The notes under the pieces are model-generated. The model was not told the DNA's origin. It saw only the letters and a list, made by a program, of their open reading frames with translations, and searched no databases. Shown piece after piece: positions 42,601-54,761 of a stretch of 64,000 bases of DNA. The translations under genes were made by a program, and so were the position numbers. This DNA comes from Rhabditophanes sp. KR3021 (Eukaryota > Nematoda > Chromadorea > Rhabditida > Alloionematidae), in assembly GCA_963281155.1 (NCBI GenBank), contig CAUJLY010000006.1, positions 6,076,001-6,140,000 on the forward strand. Reading direction: 5' to 3'. Positions within the stretch are counted from its first letter, which is position 1. Each line of letters starts with the position of its first letter.

Positions 42601-45600
42601 AAATTATTTGATCAATTTCATTATACATCCTTTTAAATGAATAATTCCTCGCATAATATTTACTATTTTACTTTGGCAATTTTTATTATGCATTTATTTT
42701 TATCATTAATTAATTTTGTTATATATAAAATGTCAATTAATCAAAACATCTTTCCCTAGTAATTTGAAAATTTGTAACTGTACACACAACAAGGATACCT
42801 ACTCTAATATATTATTATTTATAATATAACAATTCTGGCTTAATACTTTATATCATCGCTTTACGTTCTTGACTCTATATATTGTTAACACAGAGTATGC
42901 TAACATGGGTCAAAGTTTGAGTTCCAAGAAACGCAACAGCCAATTGGGTGCAAGTGAAGAAAAAAAAGAAAAATCAGAAAGTTTCAGTTCGAAAGAACAT
43001 ACAAATTCCGTACACTCCAATAGTAAATATTATTTGAATAGTCACGACGAAAAAGTGGTATGTATTTTGTTAAAAACCATGCTATCTTAAACTTATATTC
43101 ACAATACACAAAAAATTCCTTATTCAAGAAGTGTTTATAGCAATATTGAATATCAATTAAAAAGCTATTGACAGAAACATTAAAAGATTAGGTTTCATTC
43201 AGCATGTAGATGTTTCAAAGTGTTATTTAAATATACATTTATAATAATAATGCTTGCCTATCGTCATGTTTTGCTAAACTATTAAACACATACACTCATT
43301 TTTTGTGAAAAAGTATAGTAGTAATTTGAAGCCGACAATGTTTTGTAATATGTGACTTGATTGAAATATGCATATTTGGATATTTAAACGTTAATTTCAT
43401 TGCTCATTAATAACGAACTAGAAAGACAATTTTATTAGTTTGATTATTTGATAAATTTGAGTTTGATTTATTCAATAATATGCACATTATTATATCTATA
43501 CTTGTCAGGGGAGTTTTTATTTATAACCTCATCTTTTCTTTACTGATTTGAAGCTTTTAATCATTATTTATTACATCACATTTTGTGCATTCTTTCAAAT
43601 CTTTTACTATGTACTTAGGCTTAATTCTATTATTCACATATTTAACATATAGTTTTAGTAGATGGCACGCTCCCGCCAACAAATAGTTATAAACAATAGA
43701 AAATGAGACAAAAATTAGCTTTTAACTTCAGTTATCAATTAAACATATAATACTCAATACTGCCAAATCAAAATTGTAAACGTTTATCTACGATTTTATT
43801 TCCCAGTTCAATTATAGCCATACACTCAAATTATATTTATGTATTTGGCTTAATTTTTTAAAATAATTGTACTATTGCTTAGATTTTTAAAAGATATAAT
43901 AATGAAAGTTGTATCATTTTGATAATATGCCTCCTTTGATATTAAACCATTTTTGTTAAATTTCGAGGATAAATTTGTATTTTAAAATGAGATTATTTGC
44001 CGCAATATATTTTAAGACTCAAATGTATTGAAGAAAAGTACTTTTGCAATATTTTTTGTTTGGAAAGCTGAAAAGCTATTAAAATTTGAGTACAAAAATC
44101 ATTTTTATAAGCTTACATTTATCTTCAAATAGTAAGCAGTATTTTTATTTATCCTTTTAATCGATGTTTTGAGTATGAACTTAGTTTAACTTTTGAAGTG
44201 ATACCTTTCGAAACATGGTTTATTACCATTTAAATATTACTTCTTATGTAGTGATGGGCGAACGCTTTCAAAATTTATTGAGATTTAACGCCCTTATTTT
44301 AGCCAAATGAAATTGTGAAAATGGCAGTTGTATTTTACATAGTGTATTATTTTAAACCAAAAAAGAAAAATTACCTTCTTTTAGAGTGAAAAAGAAGAAG
44401 GATAGACAAATTTTTAAGTAGTTGGCCAATTTTATTATTATTTTGGTTCAGAACTTTCCATTTAACTCCCCCATTTGCATCAACATGTGTGTTAAGCAAA
44501 GCTATTTGGTGGCAAACAATGTTTGAATTGGGTACGTGTGCGATGCATCACTGGGTTGTTGTAAACTAAGCGCCGCATTTTAACTTTTCCCTTAGTATTA
44601 ATTTTTTGTCAGCTGGTATTCTTCTCAATTTATTTTTTCTTAGGTTAGCAACAAATCTATTTTGCCATATCATTGTTTTGATAATAACGTTTTTTCGCAA
44701 AAGTTTGTTTTCTTTTCTCCTAGTTAATTATTAATAAAATTATTCCTAAACTAAGGCCGAAATAATACAAATAACAATCTCGATCCTACTTATTATACTG
44801 TACAGATTCAACAATAAAGTACCTTGATATATTCAGACTGCAATTATAAATCATTTAATAATATTCTTAAAAATATTATTTTAACTGTTTATCGCTATTT
44901 CAACTTTTAAGAAACATTTACTAAATATGCTTGCAAGTTTGGCCTTATCAAAATAGCATGGGGATCAAAAATTACTATGATACTTTATATTGTATTTTAA
45001 AATTAATAGTCTTTGGGGAGATGGCATTAATTTATGGAGAATTAAAATAGAAAATTAGAGAAATTATTCATTTCTTTTTGACGATGCATGCTTTTATTGG
45101 TAATTTGTTTGCTAATTTGATGCCAGTGCAAAAGAATTCTACATTTATTTAGTTATTCAGCTTTTAATATTCTACTGACATATCCTTTCTATGCTGTTTA
45201 CTATTCATATAGAAAAACACCATACATAAAATCAGGCAACAATTTAAAAGGAATTAAAAATGTTTTATTCATCTATTTTAATTTGTGATAGCTTTCAAAA
45301 ATGTTACAAAACGTAATCCTTTAACTTGATTAAATAAGGTCAATTTAAATAGCTTAGTTTTTCAACAAATTAAAGTCCTAAATAGCATTAGAAATGTTCA
45401 AATTTACTGGAAGAATTTCATCATATTAAACATAATTACGAGATTAAAGACGTAGAAGTGTAGTAAATCAAAAATAAATAAGTTTTAAAAGATTAACTAA
45501 ATGGAAATACATTGCTTACAATATTTATATATTTTAGGACACCGTACGTGATGCAGAGAATATCGAAGACGATGATACAATGGATGAACCCCCAATGATT

Positions 45601-46522
45601 CCTCAGGGAAATAGAAGAAGATTGGGTGTATCCGCGGAAGTACCTGATGAAAACGAAGCTGCAAATTACAAAAAAATTGTAATTCCAAAGAATAAAGATA
45701 CTGAAAAATCTCTTAAAGCCGCAATGTGCAAAAATGTTCTGTTTGCCCATTTAGATATTGACGAGGAAAAAGCTATTTTTGATGCTATGTTTCCAGTTGA
45801 GAAATCAAAGGGAGAAAAAATTATCGAGCAGGTAAATAATACTTTTCATAAACAATATTAAATATATGTCTTAGGGGGAAGAAGGAGATAACTTCTATGT
45901 CATTGATACAGGAGTCGTTGAGGTTTATGTAAATGGGGAATTCATGCTCTGTATTAAAGAAGGCGGGTCATTTGGTGAATTAGCACTAATTTATGGCACA
46001 CCTAGAGCTGCCACAGTAATTGCCAAATCCGATTCAGTCAAATTGTGGGCCATCGATAGACTTACCTACCGACAAATTTTGATGGGTTCCACTATGAGAA
46101 AAAGAAAACTTTATGATGAATTTTTGTCCAAGGTACAAATTCTTGCTGATTTGGATAAATGGGAAAGAGCTAACTTAGCAGATGCTTTAGAACGTTGTGA
46201 TTTTGAAGAAGGAACACATGTCGTCGAACAAGGCCAGCCTGGAGATGAATTTTATATTATAGTAGAAGGTGAAGCTTCAGTCTTACAAAAAAGAGCTGAT
46301 GACGCTCCTTACGAAACTGTTGGCCACCTTGCTTCTTCAGATTACTTTGGAGAAATCGCTTTACTTTTAGATAGACCACGTGCAGCAACTGTCGTCGCTC
46401 AATCTCTTTTAAAATGTGTCAAACTAGATCGCGCTCGCTTCGAACGTGTAATGGGACCAGTCAGAGAAATACTTAAACGTGATGTCTCAAACTACAATTC
46501 TTATGTCAAATTAATGACTTAA
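39616..46522 (+). CDS. kin-2: cAMP-dependent protein kinase type I regulatory subunit
   Basis: Exons 39616-39804, 45538-45831, 45875-46522; 377 aa, as in C. elegans KIN-2. It holds PKA catalytic subunits inactive until cAMP binds. The first exon encodes the dimerisation/docking domain ([20 protein letters not shown]...), which dimerises R subunits and binds A-kinase anchors. Exon 2 has the inhibitory pseudosubstrate [10 protein letters not shown], with Gly at the phospho-site position as in RI-beta. Two cAMP-binding cassettes follow: [19 protein letters not shown] and [19 protein letters not shown], each with the essential Glu and Arg. The ATG is 5 nt after TTTCAG, a trans-splice acceptor. 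A 5.7-kb intron separates exon 1 from exon 2 and contains an alternative first exon. Confidence 0.95.
39805..45537 (+). other. Large kin-2 intron (holds the alternative exon)
   Basis: AT-rich, 5.7 kb, far longer than the usual ~45-nt introns here. Apart from the exon at 42894-43057 nothing is recognised. Its length suits an internal promoter for the short isoform. Open frames at 41350-41553 and 42165-42389 look random. Confidence 0.55.
42894..43057 (+). CDS. kin-2: Alternative first exon of kin-2, predicted N-myristoylated start
   Basis: Coding part 42905-43057, 51 aa starting [11 protein letters not shown] and ending SHDEKV, rich in Ser, Lys and Glu. Gly2 with Ser6 and Lys7-8 fits the N-myristoyltransferase consensus plus a basic membrane-binding patch. 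The exon ends GTG|GTATGT in phase 0, the same phase as the normal first exon, so it can join the common exon at 45538. Upstream, ACACAG|AG lies 11 nt before the ATG, suitable for trans-splicing. It cannot be an internal exon: from the phase-0 donor at 39804 it would read into TGA after nine codons. The isoform would be 365 aa and lack the dimerisation/docking domain. Confidence 0.65.
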
Positions 46523-49054
46523 TTAGTTAATTAAAATTTAAAAGCTATTTTATCGAATATTTACAAGCAGAACTAAACCAACAATCTAACAAATGTTCAA
46601 CTTCATTTTTATGCATCCCGTTATTATAATTTTTTAAAATTGGCGGATTTTATTTTTAATCTGAATAAGCCAATAAGACCTTGTTTTGCTGAAAAACAAA
46701 TATACACACACAAAAACTACTATATTAATACAATTATGTATTTTTGCAAACACAAATATTTTACCGAAATTTAATTTGAGTCATGCTATAATCGTAAAGC
46801 ATCCACCTGTTAATAAACTTAAATTACCTTAATATCATATATGTTTTATACAATTTTTGTAATTTGTGATTTTCTATCTACTATTATTGTGAATTGATTC
46901 TCCTTTTATGTAATAATTTGTAACCGCTTTACGTTCAACAACTTGATGTTCAACAGTTTTTTAAATTTTTAAATATTCATATGATATATTTATTCAATAC
47001 AAAATGTGAAAAGCATTCTAAGTTACATCAGTTTTTGATCTATTTTCAATATATCTTTTATTTCTTGCACAAAATTACATTCGTATAAAAAGTACAATCA
47101 CTGCTATACACACTACTTTGCCATTAGTTTTATAATATAATCTATTCCAAAAAGAATGTGGAACTTATTTCAATTTTCAAAATGATGTAATTGAGTTGCT
47201 TCGTATTTCATTTTGGAATCTAACCTTTACGTTCATTGCAAAATTTTTAACATCATTTATAACAAAGTACAATGCTTCATTTTTGATTATAATGCATAAC
47301 ATCATTTTTTCAATTTTTATTTCTTTAGTAGAAGTAGTTCATAATATCTATAAAAAATTTCTATATTTTTATGATATATTGTAAATTCATTTGTAGTTTT
47401 TGTCTACTCTAAAGGTTGTATCATTTCAATTAAGCTTTGCTAAACATCTTCTTACAACTTATATCATTCACGAAATTATATTTTTTGAATAATAACCTTT
47501 AATTACTTTTACAAACATACTTTAAACTCAAATTATAAACAAATGAAGATGTTGAATTTGTAAACTTGTCATTATTCTACCAAAAACCCAACTATATGTC
47601 TCAAAATAAACGTCAAGAAAATAGCAGTTCAAGATCAAATAGAAAAAACTTGGATTACATTGAATTCATATATTTTATAATACCAGACAAATTTTTGTAT
47701 TAACAGTAAAATTTTAAATAAAATTAGTTTCTAGCAAAAAGTATCCTTAATTTTGAAATATAAAAACGAAAACAATAAATTAGTTTTATATCAGTGCTTT
47801 TGTCGTATTCCTTATGTTTTTATCAAGTTCATCGTTATCCATGTAAAATAATATATGTTTTTGTTGATATAAAGAATGCAAGAAATAAACTTTCCAACAA
47901 TTGCGTTTGGACAGCTGAGCATATATTTAATTTATTCCATCAAATTTAATTTAAATAATTATAAGAGGATAGACAAATTGACATGCAACTTTATCTTTAA
48001 AAGTTGTTAATAACTTTATTTAGATGCTGCACACACTCCTCACTTATATTAAAATTTCGTAATGATGTTTGATACTATTTTAAGAATACTTACAAATACA
48101 TTTTTGTAAAGATGTTAGATTAATGAAAGCAAATGATATTTAATAATTGATCATAATATTATTGTTAAATGATTGAATATGTTAAATATCTTCCTGGAAA
48201 ATATTCAAACATGTATATTAGTACAATTTATTTTCGGCATAAACAGGCATTAATTTTGCATAATATAAATATATGATACTTATTAAATATGCTTGAATAA
48301 GTTTTTAACTGTGCACAGTACTGTAAATGTCATTTATCAAACGTATCAAGACAAAATTGGTAAAAAAGGTTATCTTATTTTTAGTTGGTATCGCTTTTTT
48401 ACATCTTAGTAAATATGTAAGTTAAAAAAATTGGAATTTATTCCACAGTGGCACATATATGAATAAATAGTTGTAAAGCTAACAACTCCAATTTAAAATT
48501 TTGGTCAGATGTTTTTAATTTATAGAATTAGCAAAATGAACATTTTGTTTCAGCAACTGACCAAGATTTTTAACTACCCAAAAATTAAAATAAAGATTTG
48601 AGAGTGAGTGTAAACTTGTATTACATTAAAATTTTGCCGAAAAGTAATTTAGTTTTTAATGATGGTGCCAGTTAGTTATATCATGATACTCCTACTATTT
48701 TATTCATAGTATATAATCAAAATCATTTAAAATGCATTATATAGTGGTATATATTTGAAGCTAACTAAAACTATCAAAATTATTTTAACTTTATTTGAAA
48801 GACTTCATTTATATACACTTATCCGTATTTATTTATTTAAAGTTGACAATTAGCTATTTGCATTATGGCATTTATATTTTAAACAAGAAAAAATTGAAAT
48901 ACAAATGCTTCATCTCTTTTATAGTAATTGTAAATAATATTTAACTAAATAACGTAATTTCTAAAAAAATTTAGATTATTAGTTATAAAAATATTTGTTT
49001 ATTATTCGTTTCAAAAACACCTTTGCTTATCTTTATTTTAAAAGCTGTCAAAAA
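46523..49054. other. Intergenic, AT-rich, nothing recognised
   Basis: 2.5 kb between kin-2 and the four-TM gene. No protein, tRNA-like or repeat structure is supported. The frame at 47196-47384 is hydrophobic low-complexity sequence typical of AT-rich DNA. Confidence 0.45.
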
Positions 49055-49821
49055 ATGACATCTAGTATGGCTCCTGGGGGGACAACTGCTTTCCAACAAA
49101 AAGTAAATAATATTTCTATTATTCCTTCTTCTTTTTCTCCTCAACCAACCCTGGCATCTTCACATTTACAAGATCCTATCGTTGAAGGTATGAATTTTGC
49201 CCAGGATACAATTCAATATAAAAATGGCAACGAAGGTGTTACAAATTACAATGGAATTTACAATAATAATGATTTAGAACAATTACAACAATCACATCCT
49301 ATCATTCATATTCATAACAATTTGTGTTGTTGCCGACTATTTCACATAAAAAGTGCTGGCTATTTTGTGGCATATTTTGAGGTACTATGCCTAGTAATTT
49401 TTACTTCTTATTTTTTCACACAAATTGTCGTACAAGGAATAACACTATCAACGATGCTGTTGATTCCATTTTCGTTGATTCAATTATCTTTTACAGTTAT
49501 TTTATATCAAGGCTTGGCAACTTACAATAACTTTTTGTTAATAATGAGTATTCTTGGATTTGTAGCCAGACTTGTTTTTACGATTACTTATCTAGTAACA
49601 TATGGAATTATATATTTGCTCCATGAAACTAGTAAGTATATAATGAACTTTTACATAAACATTTTATTATTTCAGGAACAGAAGAGCCTTCGATATTATT
49701 ACCAATGTTTGTATTGAAATGCATTATTCTTTTATTTTATACATTTTTAATTCTCATTTCAACATACGTAATATATCGTTGTTACTGTTACTATCAAAAA
49801 ATATCTTCTATTATGTCATAG
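49055..49821 (+). CDS. Four-transmembrane nematode protein with CCC motif
   Basis: Exons 49055-49631 and 49676-49821; 240 aa. The start at MTSSMAPGG is preferred, since upstream codons in frame read like AT-rich leader. The N-terminal ~88 aa are polar with Gln/Asn. Then NNLCCCRLFHIKSAGYFVAYFE enters TM1. Three further TMs follow (about 135-160, 167-198, 204-230), and the tail RCYCYYQKISSIMS is short and Cys/Tyr-rich. The CCC-then-HIKSAG entry into a four-helix bundle resembles nematode families related to LAPTM/MARVEL-like proteins. I cannot name the member. A membrane-trafficking or lysosomal location is inference. Confidence 0.75.
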
Positions 49822-50270
49822 AATACAGTCAACAGCAAAAATATACTATTCTATTTAATGAAAATTCTAATTAAATTCTAAATAATTTTGTACTTCAAAT
49901 TACGACATACACAATTATCTTAAACTGTTCATTTTCTTTCCCTTTATAATAATAAATTATAATGCTAACAATTGTTATTTTATTACAATTTATATAAAGG
50001 CGTCTTGATTCTTAATAAGTCAAGTATTATTATTGCAATAAACAACGTAGCGATAGATATGGAATAAATAACAAATCCAGGTGAAAAAATTCGTTTATAT
50101 TTGAGATAAAAAACATTTAATATTTTAGTTATAAATATATTTAAATTAAATTACATTAAAATCCATTTAATTTTTAATTTATCAATCAAATAAATATGAC
50201 TACAATAGTATTATTCTTAGTAAATAGCTTTCACAAATAGACATTTTTCTTGGTAGCTAATTTTTGCAAC
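49822..50270. other. Convergent 3' intergenic region
   Basis: About 450 bp between the four-TM gene (+) and IQSEC (-). AT-rich, no gene. Several AATAAA/AATAAT strings on both strands probably serve as poly-A signals. Confidence 0.5.
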
Positions 50271-53200
50271 TTAATGTTCTATCGATAGCTCACATGCTTC
50301 CTCAGCCATCCCGCTGTCTAATGAATTGAAGCTTAATCTTCTGATTGGAGGAGCTGTTCCAGGAGCTCTAACACCCGATGATGACGATGTTGATGGACAA
50401 ATACTAGAAACACTATTTAAAGCACTACTATCCGATAGACCCGAATCACGTTGACGATCTGTATTCAATGAGAAGTTGGCTATTTCAAAGCCCAAATTAT
50501 TTCCAGTATTACCGGTAGTATTATTTTGCTTAGTCAACTCCATTTCAATTCGAACTCTCTCCATTTCATTACATTCTAATATTGACTCACGTACGTCATT
50601 GACAAATCGAATCCTAACAAAGAAAATGATTAGGTAATTATTAATTAAAGCACTTACTTGTCTGAATTTGTCCGCGCATTCAAAATTGTTTGCTGGCCAT
50701 TACTATCGTTTATCATTATCCCGTGTTTATAGTATTGAGATTCAAATCCTTCAATTTTAATATCATTTAACGAAGCCCAATACCGGAGTGTATATTGAGG
50801 TTCATCTTTTTTGCGATTTAAAATTTTTACAATAAGTATCAAGTCATTAAATAGAAAAATTTCTCTTAAATGTGCACCTGCATTTTGTTTTTTAGATATA
50901 CAATTGACTTGTTGAAGTCGGCAATAACAAATAAGACGTCTGTAAGGTTCTACGAGTTTGGGTTTGTCTTTTCCAATAACACTTTTGTCAACATCAACAA
51001 CTTGTGTTACATGATCTCTGGCCGGTTGAAATTCTTCTTGCTTAATTCTATTATATAGACGTCTAAGATAATTTGGACAAATGGTAGAAAGATTGTCAAT
51101 GGCAGTGATGTTCTTAACAAAATCTTCGACCTTCATCCTTTTTGATGCCTTTAAGTTAGGTGTATGTAAATCAGTATTTAACATTATGATGGCAAATGAC
51201 AAAATATGAGCGTCATCGGCATCAGTTATAAATTGTGAATTTTTGCCGTTACAATTAACATATGTTTTTGAAAATACAAACAATATTTTTTCGATTTTCT
51301 GAGCTTCTCCTGGCAAAGCAAAATATTCAAGCAAATTCCGCAGTGCTACATCTATTTCCATGTCCGCGAAGTCAATATACGAAACGTATGATCTGAAAAT
51401 AATTAGGAATAATTTTAAAATTAAAAATAAACAACTTTACTCTAAAACGTCTTCGTGATACTTTGATCCCATCGTTCCTAAAAATTCACCAATTTTCGTT
51501 CGCGAAAGACCACGGCGTGTCAGGAAAAAATGAGCTAATTCCTTAGGGTTAGTTCCAACAAACCCATTTTTAATAAGTAGAGAAACTCCACGATCTGGTT
51601 TCTTATTAAAAATGTTCAAGCACACTCGATAAAAACGACGTCTTTTTTGTTCGCTCCATGTATCCATAGTTGCTGATAAAGATGTGTTAGTGGATTGATT
51701 ATTAGTTTGCTTTTGACAATCGCTTTGATTTGCACTTACAAGTAATGGCCTAAAAATTATTTTCAAATAATTTAATGAGAGATAGTTTTGTTTTATAGAG
51801 AGACACATAGATAAATGTTATATATTTTGATGAAAATAAATCAAATTAAAAAATGTTTAATAAATTTTGAGCCTGACAAACTAGCAGCTATGCACAACAC
51901 ATTTTTTTAATATTTATATCTTAGTTTTTAAACAGAACAATTTAAAAGAACTGACAACCAATATATAAACAAAACAGGATGAAATAACAAATACATCCAC
52001 TATATACTTATTTAACTTGGAAATATTAATGTCTTTACTTATATTGTCAAAAATGATTTATAATAATATTTAATTAATAAAATAACCCACTAAACTTTAA
52101 ACAACAACAGATTTCAAAGACTTATCATCTGAGGCATCCTAAATAAAGCATGCTGTACAATCATTCATATAAATGTATTAAACTTTAAAACAATAAATGT
52201 AATACTGTTTAAAGCATCGCTAAAATGTGTTTAGCTTTAATTTATTACAAACTTATTCCTTTAAGTATATGTAAAGACGAATTATTGAATATTCAACAAT
52301 AAAATGTTTTAAGTGTTCGTGTTATAAAAGGCTTAGTATAAATGTATAAATAAACTTAATTTAATTGATGGTTTTGTAGGTAATTATCATTGTGGCAGCT
52401 AACAAATAAATTTTATGTTAATTTAAAATTTCACCACACAAAACGCTAATAAAAGGCTCAACAACATTATAGTGTGCGGTAGTGTTAAAAATGATCAAGA
52501 TAAAGATTAAAAGAAATGCTTAAATTAAAAATTATTGCCCGTAATAATATGCTTCTAATCAAAGCGTAACAATTAAATAGAAGGTGACAGATGACAGCTT
52601 AAAGAGCTAAGGGGCAATTAGTGGTAGTTGTATATGATACGAAAATTCGGAAACCGTGTTTGAGACTTTTACTAAAACATTAAAATTACCTGTCATCAAG
52701 AATTTAAAGAAACGCACAAATTAATATAATTTCCTGATTGACAACTTTATGTTAGTAAATATTACTAGCAAAAAAACCTAATTTCCATTAATGCTTCAGC
52801 AAAAAGTAGCCAATAGACCGAATCAAAAAATTATGACAAATGTGATGGGCAAGGAAGGATGTTACGAAGATATAACTATATATTTGTGATCATATCAATA
52901 AATTTAGATGTGAATAAGCAAAATACTTGTAATGTATACTAGAAAATGTCATAAGCATTTTTTGATTATCTTTTAACCGATATCATTAATTATTTTTTTC
53001 TTCAAAATACACTAAAGAACAACACGTATCTTTTACACAAACTATTTTAAATGGTAAAAACTAAGACATTACTCAAACAATATCTAGACAATAATCATAC
53101 ATTGTAAAGCAAGAAATTAAATTAGTAACGATGTCATTTTTTGTACAATCGCATAAAAGTATTTGTGGCAACAACTAAATGGATGGTGTGTTAACGGGGG

Positions 53201-54761
53201 CAAAAGTGAATACACATTATATTTAATCTTCGTACGAAATTTAGACTCCCAGGCAAAGAGATAAACAAAAAATAAGTTTAGAAATAAATATAATATATTA
53301 ACGTCAATGACATCTCTTGCCCTATCCCTGGCCTAAAGACTATCATAATACTTACCTTTGGTTTTCAGTGCCTATGTTTTGATTTATTTGTATATCTTTT
53401 TCAATACAGCCACCATCTGATTGATCTCTAATGGCAATTCCATTTCTTTTCGAAATTTGTGATTGCTTAGCTATTTCCATTTGGGTGGGCTGAGAAAGTG
53501 ATAGAACAGTCGTTTCAGATATCGTTGAACCAATGGGTCGAGAAGAAGTTGTTTGTATATTATTTCGAAGTACCCATACACTAGGATTCATACTTAAACT
53601 TTGATGTGGATGAGTATCATTGATATGCTGCTGATGATTCATACTATTAATTGAATTTTTTGGTCTTACGTTTAATGGCTCTTTTATAATACGTTGCATC
53701 GGAGACAATATTGTAGGTGGTGAACGTTTTTGCGTCAGCCTAGGTGACATACCATCATTAAAATTTCGAGAAACAGACGTCATCGATGTATTTGTTGATG
53801 ATGAAGATGGGGCAGACGAATGCTGTGAAATATATGTTTCCTTGTTTTCTGTAGAAATACTTCGCTTGCCTGAATCGTAAGTTCTGTCTCTTAAAGAGTC
53901 GACTCCTGAGCTGTTGTTATTGGTTGCATGTAGATTAGGATCTTGTCGAACTGGTGAATTATAACCGCTACAAATTTTAGTATATGATAGCATATCTGAT
54001 GAAGAAGGAAATACTGTTTCTTGCAAAAATACTTGACTATCCATTCCGGCTTTAGCATTTGCTTTCATATTTTCCATTGAGCATTCGTTATTAGTGCGTG
54101 ACAAAAATATATGAGGTCTACCAGGTGCATTATTTTGAAAACTAAATAACATTAACAATTTTAAATTCAATAGATTTAGATGTGATTGATTAGTTTAATT
54201 TATGTAAATAATTAAACAAAAGAAATCACGTCAAAGTTAAGAAATATCGGTTTTAAAAATATGTATGCATTCATCTACGATTAATTACAAATAATACGCA
54301 AAAAATTACAAAAGTACTTACCGCGAAATATGTGGCTGGGATGTAGTAATCGAGGAATTCATTGGGTTTGGTTTAAAAATGGTGGATGAATTACGCATTG
54401 CTTCAGTATTATAGCTACTTGAACTTCTTGGTGTATCAATTTCATGATAAGAACCATGACAAATTCTCGACATTCGGTTCATACTTTTGGATGGAAGCAT
54501 ATTACGAAATTGTCTTGATAGTTGATACCTACGAAATGCACGTTGAATAAGAATAGCAGCCTTATGTGCTCTTAAGCCACCGCCGTATTTCCTTTCTAAG
54601 ACCTTTAAAATATTTATAGTTGAAAAATATTATTATTTGCTTACCTGTATTTGTTTTCTTTGCAAGTCTTCGGATATCTCATAATTACAAAACATCCGAC
54701 TTGAACTAGTAGTTATGTTTGCAGAATTGGAAGTACCATGCATGATTATAACTTTCTCCAT
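50271..54761 (-). CDS. IQ motif and Sec7 domain Arf guanine exchange factor (IQSEC/BRAG)
   Basis: Exons (minus): 54645-54761, 54322-54602, 53356-54141, 51441-51749, 50658-51392, 50271-50613; 2571 nt, 856 aa, frame intact. It activates Arf GTPases, chiefly Arf6, at membranes and synapses. The N-terminus has YEISEDLQRKQIQVLERKYG and the calmodulin-binding IQ motif (AAILIQRAFRRYQLSRQFR, about 50-70), the BRAG hallmark. Residues 120-395 are a Ser/Asn/Gln-rich disordered linker. The Sec7 domain runs from about 420 to 640, with IGEFLG, GEAQKIEKIL and LSFAIIMLNTDLHTPN motifs. A PH domain follows (RRLICYCRLQQV..., REIFLFNDLILIVKI). The C-terminal helix ESILECNEMERVRIEMELTKQ matches IQSEC1-3. The 1.6-kb intron 51750-53355 is unusually long and holds an inverted repeat. 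Drosophila schizo is the fly counterpart. Confidence 0.93.
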
